A stretch of 64,000 bases of DNA. Origin: Calothrix sp. FI2-JRJ7. Lineage in GTDB: Bacteria; Cyanobacteriota; Cyanobacteriia; Cyanobacteriales; Nostocaceae. This document shows positions 62,724 to 64,000 of the stretch, piece after piece. The stretch spans positions 1 to 64,000 of the forward strand of contig JAHHGX010000015.1 in NCBI GenBank assembly GCA_019359675.1. Direction: 5' to 3'. The first letter of the stretch is position 1. Every line of letters starts with the position of its first letter. The position numbers were made by a program, and so were the translations under genes. The notes beneath the pieces are model-generated. The model made no database searches and was not told where the DNA came from. It worked only from the letters and a program-made list of their open reading frames with translations.

Positions 62724-64000
62724 ATGAACACAATCGCCTACTTATGTTTGGGAACTTATCTCATTTTATTGGTAATTAGCGCCTTATCCTCTTGGCTGCT
62801 AGTTCCAACAGTAATAACTCATCGAAAACATTCGGAACAGCAGAAGCCACAGGCGCCGCTTGTGAAATTCCCAAAAGTAACAATTCAACTTCCCATCTTT
62901 AACGAATATTATGTTTCTGCCCGCCTGCTCAATGCCCTCAAATTATTGAACTATCCAAAAGATTGCTTCGACATTCAAATTCTTGATGACTCGACGGATG
63001 AAACCAGCGATTTGTTGGCAGTGAAAACAATAGAACTGAAGCAAGAGGGGTTTTCTGTTTCCCATATTCGACGTTCTATGCGAGAGGGATTTAAAAGCGG
63101 TGCGCTACAGCATGGAATGCAGATTTCAAATAGTGACTTTTTTGCAATTTTCGATGCTGACTTCATGCCCGATCCTGACTTTCTAGTGAAGGTGATGCCT
63201 TATTTTCAAAATGAGCAAGTTGCAATCGTCCAAACCAAGCTACACTTTGCCAATTGGGACACTTCCTTCCTGACCCGAATTCAGCAGATGCAAACAAGCC
63301 TTGAATTTGAAATCGATATTCCTCGACGGGCAGGTTTGGGAAGCTTTTTACAATTTAATGGTACTGGCGGGGTGTTGCGTCGTTCGTCAATTCAACAGGC
63401 AGGGGGTTGGCAGGGCGATACATTGGCAGAAGATTTAGACCTCACTACCAGGCTTTACCTGAAGGGGTGGCAGGTAGTTTATGCCCCAGAGGTGATTTCT
63501 ACAGGGGAATTTCCAATAGATGTAATTAGCCTCTGTTCACAACAGTTCCGTTGGGTAAAGGGAACGACGGAAGTATTTCGGAAGCTAGGAGACCAAGTTT
63601 TCAACTCAGCACTACCACCAAATACCAAAGACGATTGGGTATCGCTATGTTTGTTCTACAACTCAATGTTCCCCATCTTTTTTGCTACGGGAATCCTAAG
63701 TATAACGGTCACTTTGCTTAATAATTATCTTCCGCCTTCCCTCGTTTATTGGTCATCATGGCTGTACCTGTTTTGGATTGTCCCCATGTTAATAACCTAT
63801 ACCTATGCAATTAACCTGGGCAAAGAGAAACATAACTGGTGGAAAAATTGCGGTGACTTTCTGTTTTTTTTGTTCTATACCCTAGCTTTTTCCTGGCAGA
63901 ACTCTATTGCAGTTTTCCAGGGAGGATTAGGTTGGCGAAGTGAGTTTAAACGCACCCCTAAGCTAGCCAACACTAAACCACAGGAACGCAAAAAATATCT
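62724..64000 (+). CDS. GT2 membrane glycosyltransferase, copy 2 (runs off the window)
   Basis: The ATG at 62724, with GAGG upstream, opens 425 codons to the right edge. The sequence is nearly identical to the gene at 60058 over long stretches: the same LVISALSSWLLV helix, ILDDSTDETSD, FDADFMPD, AEDLDLT and QQFRW. It differs at a patch with PRRAGLGSFLQF in place of HRRTSQGGFLHF, close to the acceptor site, and has one extra residue in LCLFYNSMFP. All catalytic residues are kept. A recent duplication with divergence of the acceptor region is likely; the end of the protein is not seen. Confidence 0.88.
   Translation, partial: MNTIAYLCLGTYLILLVISALSSWLLVPTVITHRKHSEQQKPQAPLVKFPKVTIQLPIFNEYYVSARLLNALKLLNYPKDCFDIQILDDSTDETSDLLAVKTIELKQEGFSVSHIRRSMREGFKSGALQHGMQISNSDFFAIFDADFMPDPDFLVKVMPYFQNEQVAIVQTKLHFANWDTSFLTRIQQMQTSLEFEIDIPRRAGLGSFLQFNGTGGVLRRSSIQQAGGWQGDTLAEDLDLTTRLYLKGWQVVYAPEVISTGEFPIDVISLCSQQFRWVKGTTEVFRKLGDQVFNSALPPNTKDDWVSLCLFYNSMFPIFFATGILSITVTLLNNYLPPSLVYWSSWLYLFWIVPMLITYTYAINLGKEKHNWWKNCGDFLFFLFYTLAFSWQNSIAVFQGGLGWRSEFKRTPKLANTKPQERKKY

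Noticed and set aside
1-64000. tRNA, rRNA or riboswitch genes
   Set aside because: No cloverleaf, rRNA core word or known riboswitch pattern was recognised on either strand; short ones could be missed by eye.

Overview
This window reads as chromosome of a filamentous cyanobacterium, most likely Nostocales. The basis is AT-rich DNA, CHAT-domain proteases paired with hemagglutinin-like exoproteins, DUF1822 and DUF928 proteins, a DevB/DevC exporter pair, and Uma2-family and short-tandem-repeat debris. The palindrome GGCGCC is extremely frequent (24 copies in the first 10 kb by eye), while the usual cyanobacterial HIP1 octamer GCGATCGC was seen only twice. No rRNA, tRNA or CRISPR array was recognised.

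Positions 1-6465 are a decaying accessory zone. It holds a clipped Uma2 gene, a tyrosine recombinase, a frameshifted hypothetical gene, a candidate MITE, a fragment of a GmrSD-like nuclease, an ATPase gene broken by two stops and a 22-bp duplication, and other coding debris.

Positions 6466-30381 are a CHAT/exoprotein locus. A plus-strand run encodes a sigma-70-like regulator, a DUF1822 protein, two near-identical CHAT modules (one joined through a membrane helix to a cyanovirin-N-like lectin, the other to CHASE2), a DUF928 protein and a first hemagglutinin-type exoprotein. A convergent TPR-CHAT protein and two further giant repeat-rich exoproteins follow. A zinc-ribbon NB-ARC repeat protein (30544-33546) closes this side.

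Positions 33623-56994 are one long minus-strand operon-like run for an unusual natural product. It encodes a PUFA-synthase-type iterative megasynthase (KS-AT, ACP, KR-DH, KS-CLF-DH-DH, PfaD-type enoyl reductase) with a class III aminotransferase, a thioester-reductase-like protein, an SDR, two arginine:X amidinotransferases, a UGT-type glycosyltransferase, an ABC exporter, an ACP-like protein lacking the usual serine, and a flavin amine oxidase. Divergently, 57553-64000 carries DevB/DevC-type exporter parts, two copies of a processive-type GT2 glycosyltransferase and, between them, a PRMT-like methyltransferase. Together these suggest a long-chain amine made by a PUFA-like synthase, converted to one or more guanidines, glycosylated, possibly N-methylated and exported. 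The logic resembles the polyamine arm of zeamine/fabclavine, with amidinotransferases added. The ACP and KR-DH genes are joined by an A9 run that would fuse them by a -1 frameshift or RNA-polymerase slippage.
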